64,000 nucleotides of DNA, from NCBI RefSeq assembly GCF_029714945.1, contig NZ_CP121634.1:1-64000 (forward strand), read 5' to 3'. The translations under genes were made by a program, and so were the position numbers. Below the pieces are notes generated by a model, which saw only the letters and a program-made list of their open reading frames with translations, had not been told where the DNA came from and did no database searches. The stretch comes from Bradyrhizobium sp. CIAT3101 (lineage in GTDB: Bacteria; Pseudomonadota; Alphaproteobacteria; Rhizobiales; Xanthobacteraceae). This document shows, one piece after another, positions 58,941 through 64,000 of the stretch (position 1 is its first letter; every line of letters begins with the position of its first letter).

Positions 58941-60055
58941 TGATGGACCCGGCTCACGGCACGATCGGCAGCGACGAGGCCGATACCCGCGACATGCAGC
59001 AAAATAATTTTGCAGATGTCGGCGGCAATGCTCAGCCGCATCAGGAGGCGCGTCGGGTCAACAACGATCCGCGCGCGGGCAAGCAGAAGGGCAATCAGCC
59101 GCGCCGCGACCGGCGCGACGTGCACGGCTGGGTCGTGCTCGACAAGCCGATCGGGATGACCTCGACGCAGGCCGTTGCCGTGCTCAAGCGTCTGTTCAAC
59201 GCCAAGCGTGCTGGCCACGCCGGCACGCTCGACCCGCTCGCCTCGGGCGGCCTGCCGATCGCGCTCGGCGAAGCCACCAAGACGGTTCCCTTCGTCATGG
59301 ACGGCCGCAAGCGCTACCGCTTCACGGTGTGCTGGGGCGCAGAGCGCGACACCGACGACATCGAAGGCCAGGTCACTGCGACCTCGGACCAGCGCCCGAC
59401 CCGCGAGGCGATCGAAGCCCTGCTGCCCCGTTTCACCGGAGTAATCGAGCAGGTTCCGCCGCGCTATTCGGCGATCAAGGTCCAGGGCGAGCGGGCCTAT
59501 GACCTCGCGCGCGATGGCGAGGTCGTGGAGCTGGCGCCCCGCCCGGTCGAGATTCATCATTTAACCCTTGTGGATCAACCAGATAACGACCGAGCCGTGT
59601 TCGAGGCCGAATGCGGCAAGGGAACCTATGTCCGGGCATTGGCCCGCGATATGGGCCGGATTCTCGGCACTTTCGGCCATATCTGCGCGCTGCGACGGAC
59701 CCTGGTCGGCCCATTTGGCGAAAATGACATGATTCCGCTGGATCAGCTGGAGGCTTTGTGCGATAGAGCCGCGTCCGGTGAGGGAAGCCTCGCCGACGCG
59801 CTGATGCCCGTTGAGACCGCGCTGGACGACATCCCGGCACTGGCCGTCACTCGGGCTGATGCGGCAAGGCTCCACCGGGGCCAGGCCGTTTTGTTGCGCG
59901 GACGGGATGCGCCCACAAGTAGCGGCACAGTCTATGTCACGGTGGCAGGCCGTCTTTTGGCGCTTGCTGAAGTCGGCAACGGCGAAATCATCCCCAAGCG
60001 TGTGTTCAACCTGACCGGCTTGACTGCCTCAACCGGTCGCAACGAGAGAAATTGA
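58937..60055 (+). CDS. truB: tRNA pseudouridine(55) synthase TruB
   Basis: Makes pseudouridine 55 in the tRNA T loop. The 372-residue product has catalytic Asp99 in [12 protein letters not shown], then [17 protein letters not shown], and a C-terminal PUA-like part. Compared with short bacterial forms it has about 45-50 extra polar N-terminal residues before HGWVVLDKP; three consecutive ATG codons from 58937 and a further one at 58994 leave the true start open. It overlaps rbfA, indicating coupled translation. Confidence 0.94.
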   Translation: MMMDPAHGTIGSDEADTRDMQQNNFADVGGNAQPHQEARRVNNDPRAGKQKGNQPRRDRRDVHGWVVLDKPIGMTSTQAVAVLKRLFNAKRAGHAGTLDPLASGGLPIALGEATKTVPFVMDGRKRYRFTVCWGAERDTDDIEGQVTATSDQRPTREAIEALLPRFTGVIEQVPPRYSAIKVQGERAYDLARDGEVVELAPRPVEIHHLTLVDQPDNDRAVFEAECGKGTYVRALARDMGRILGTFGHICALRRTLVGPFGENDMIPLDQLEALCDRAASGEGSLADALMPVETALDDIPALAVTRADAARLHRGQAVLLRGRDAPTSSGTVYVTVAGRLLALAEVGNGEIIPKRVFNLTGLTASTGRNERN

Positions 60056-60057
60056 CG

Positions 60058-60327
60058 ATGTCGATTGCCGCAGAACGTAAAGCGGAAGTCATCAAGACGA
60101 ATGCCACCAAAGCCGGCGACACCGGCTCGCCGGAGGTTCAGGTCGCGATCCTGTCGGAACGCATCAACAACCTGACCAACCATTTCAAGACCCACGTGAA
60201 GGACAACCATTCGCGTCGTGGCCTCTTGAAGCTGGTCTCGACCCGCCGCTCGCTCCTCGACTACCTCAAGAAGCGGGACGAAGCGCGGTACAAGGCGCTG
60301 CTCGAGAAGCACAACATTCGTCGTTAA
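60058..60327 (+). CDS. rpsO: 30S ribosomal protein S15
   Basis: Primary rRNA-binding protein of the 30S platform. The 89-residue length is typical. The protein has [20 protein letters not shown] and then [20 protein letters not shown], the family core. ATG at 60058 is 2 bases after truB. A strong intrinsic terminator follows directly. Confidence 0.98.
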   Translation: MSIAAERKAEVIKTNATKAGDTGSPEVQVAILSERINNLTNHFKTHVKDNHSRRGLLKLVSTRRSLLDYLKKRDEARYKALLEKHNIRR

Positions 60328-60336
60328 GAGCTCTTG

Positions 60337-60360
60337 CGCGCGCCACCGGCGCGCGTTTTT
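60337..60360 (+). terminator. Intrinsic terminator after rpsO
   Basis: CGCGCGCC (60337-60344), loop ACC, GGCGCGCG (60348-60355), then TTTTT. The stem is perfect and the spacing textbook, 10 bases after the rpsO stop. It should end most rimP-operon transcripts before pnp. Confidence 0.85.
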
Positions 60361-60705
60361 GCGCGTGAGTTCGAGCCAAAGCGTTTGCTTTTAGGTTTTT
60401 GATCGAGGCTCACGCGTGCGTCCGGTGCGGGCCAATGATGCTTCGCATCCGGGGCATGATCAGCGAAGACCGCGGTTCGGTGTTCGCGTTCGTGCTGACT
60501 GACAGTCCAGCAGCAATCCGGCGGCTGGGCGCAACGGGCAAGGTGCCCGTATGACCCCGAAAGGATGGACGCCATCCGACATCCAAAAACCATGGCAGGA
60601 TCGCAGGACGCTGATCGCCCGCTCCGATCAGCGTCCTGCAATCTTGACATGGTTTTTGTTTTTCGAGCCGTCCCTTCTTTCGAGAACCCATGAAAGAAGA
60701 CCTCT
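60361..60705. other. rpsO-pnp intergenic region
   Basis: About 345 bases after the terminator with no supported gene. The first 220 bases contain short palindromic pieces (for example cgggcaaggtgcccg near 60535) and no promoter I can call. The last part holds the long hairpin at 60585-60657. A small plus-strand frame from 60551 overlaps pnp in another frame and is not believed. Confidence 0.55.
60585..60657 (+). ncRNA. Long imperfect hairpin in the pnp leader
   Basis: Inner arms GCAGGACGCTGATCG (60603-60617) and CGATCAGCGTCCTGC (60625-60639) are a perfect 15-bp stem around a 7-base loop. Outer arms AAAAACCATG (60585-60594) and CATGGTTTTT (60648-60657) add 10 bp, with mostly paired bases between. 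In other bacteria a pnp-leader hairpin is cut by RNase III and bound by PNPase for autoregulation (established for E. coli); the same role here is inference. The terminal T run could also make it a terminator. Confidence 0.7.
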
Positions 60706-62868
<2,163 letters not shown>

Positions 62869-62893
62869 TCGCTCCGCGACCCCAAAACACGAA

Positions 62894-62918
62894 GGGCGGC
62901 CTCGCGGCCGCCCTTTTT
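62894..62918 (+). terminator. Intrinsic terminator after pnp
   Basis: GGGCGGCC (62894-62901), loop TCGC, GGCCGCCC (62906-62913), then TTTTT. A perfect 8-bp stem 26 bases after the pnp stop. Confidence 0.88.
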
Positions 62919-62949
62919 GTTTGTGTTCAAATCTGTCCGCTTGGCTCTT

Positions 62950-62974
62950 CACCTCTCCCCAGCGGGGAGAGGTG
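62950..62974. repeat. Minimal type D palindrome
   Basis: CACCTCTCCCC followed by agc and GGGGAGAGGTG. It matches the second hairpin of the element at 10656-10809 and sits just downstream of the katG stop codon. It may serve as a hairpin for katG transcripts. Confidence 0.65.
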
Positions 62975-62981
62975 TTAAACC

Positions 62982-64000
<1,019 letters not shown>

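Overview
The window reads as chromosomal DNA of an alphaproteobacterium of the Bradyrhizobium type (Nitrobacteraceae/Rhizobiales). The evidence is high G+C, a Fur protein very close to what I remember of the Bradyrhizobium one, the dnaA-dnaN-recF-gyrB origin-side cluster, the tsaB-rimI-fur-miaB-phoH-ybeY-corC-lnt run, and the rimP-nusA-ylxR-infB-rbfA-truB-rpsO-pnp operon. The genus is an inference from protein similarity I recall; no search was run. Base 1 is the first base of the dnaA start codon, so the numbering probably follows the chromosome convention. I see no clear DnaA-box cluster and do not call an origin.

Layout. 1-10.6 kb: replication genes dnaA, dnaN, recF and gyrB. Between recF and gyrB sits a tandem family of three paralogous exported proteins (two lipoproteins and one four-module secreted protein) of unknown function. 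10.9-15.6 kb: a membrane protein, a MurA-family enzyme with Asp in place of the fosfomycin-target Cys, and a translationally coupled MATE / DUF2867 / DsbA-like isomerase operon. 15.6-36.9 kb: mixed metabolic and envelope genes. These are a FUSC transporter, MmgE/PrpD, two serine hydrolases, a membrane-anchored AraC regulator, GNAT, pirin, a long-form PurC, a SulP-STAS-cyclic-nucleotide-domain transporter, a succinate-semialdehyde dehydrogenase, an acyl-CoA synthetase, an adenosine kinase, MurJ, TrpS, a universal stress protein and an Nfu scaffold. 37-38.7 kb: a soluble triple-PAS chemoreceptor.

39-48.5 kb: the conserved tsaB-to-lnt run, interrupted between fur/HAD and miaB by a lower-G+C insert. 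The insert carries a Panacea-domain (DUF4065, SocA-like) protein and an overlapping unknown protein, driven by a near-consensus sigma70 promoter. It is most likely a toxin-antitoxin module with an undescribed toxin. 48.7-51 kb: an XRE regulator, an M20 peptidase (where related genomes, as I recall, carry metK) and trmB, followed by a convergent DUF2336 gene. 52.1-62.9 kb: the transcription/translation operon from rimP to pnp. It is preceded by a probable attenuator and punctuated by strong RNA hairpins, including a 73-nt one between rpsO and pnp. The window ends inside katG on the minus strand.

Several intergenic palindromic repeat families recur (four types, mostly two copies each), usually just after stop codons. 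One pair flanks the SulP transporter gene in inverted orientation. No rRNA, tRNA, CRISPR array or complete insertion sequence was seen.
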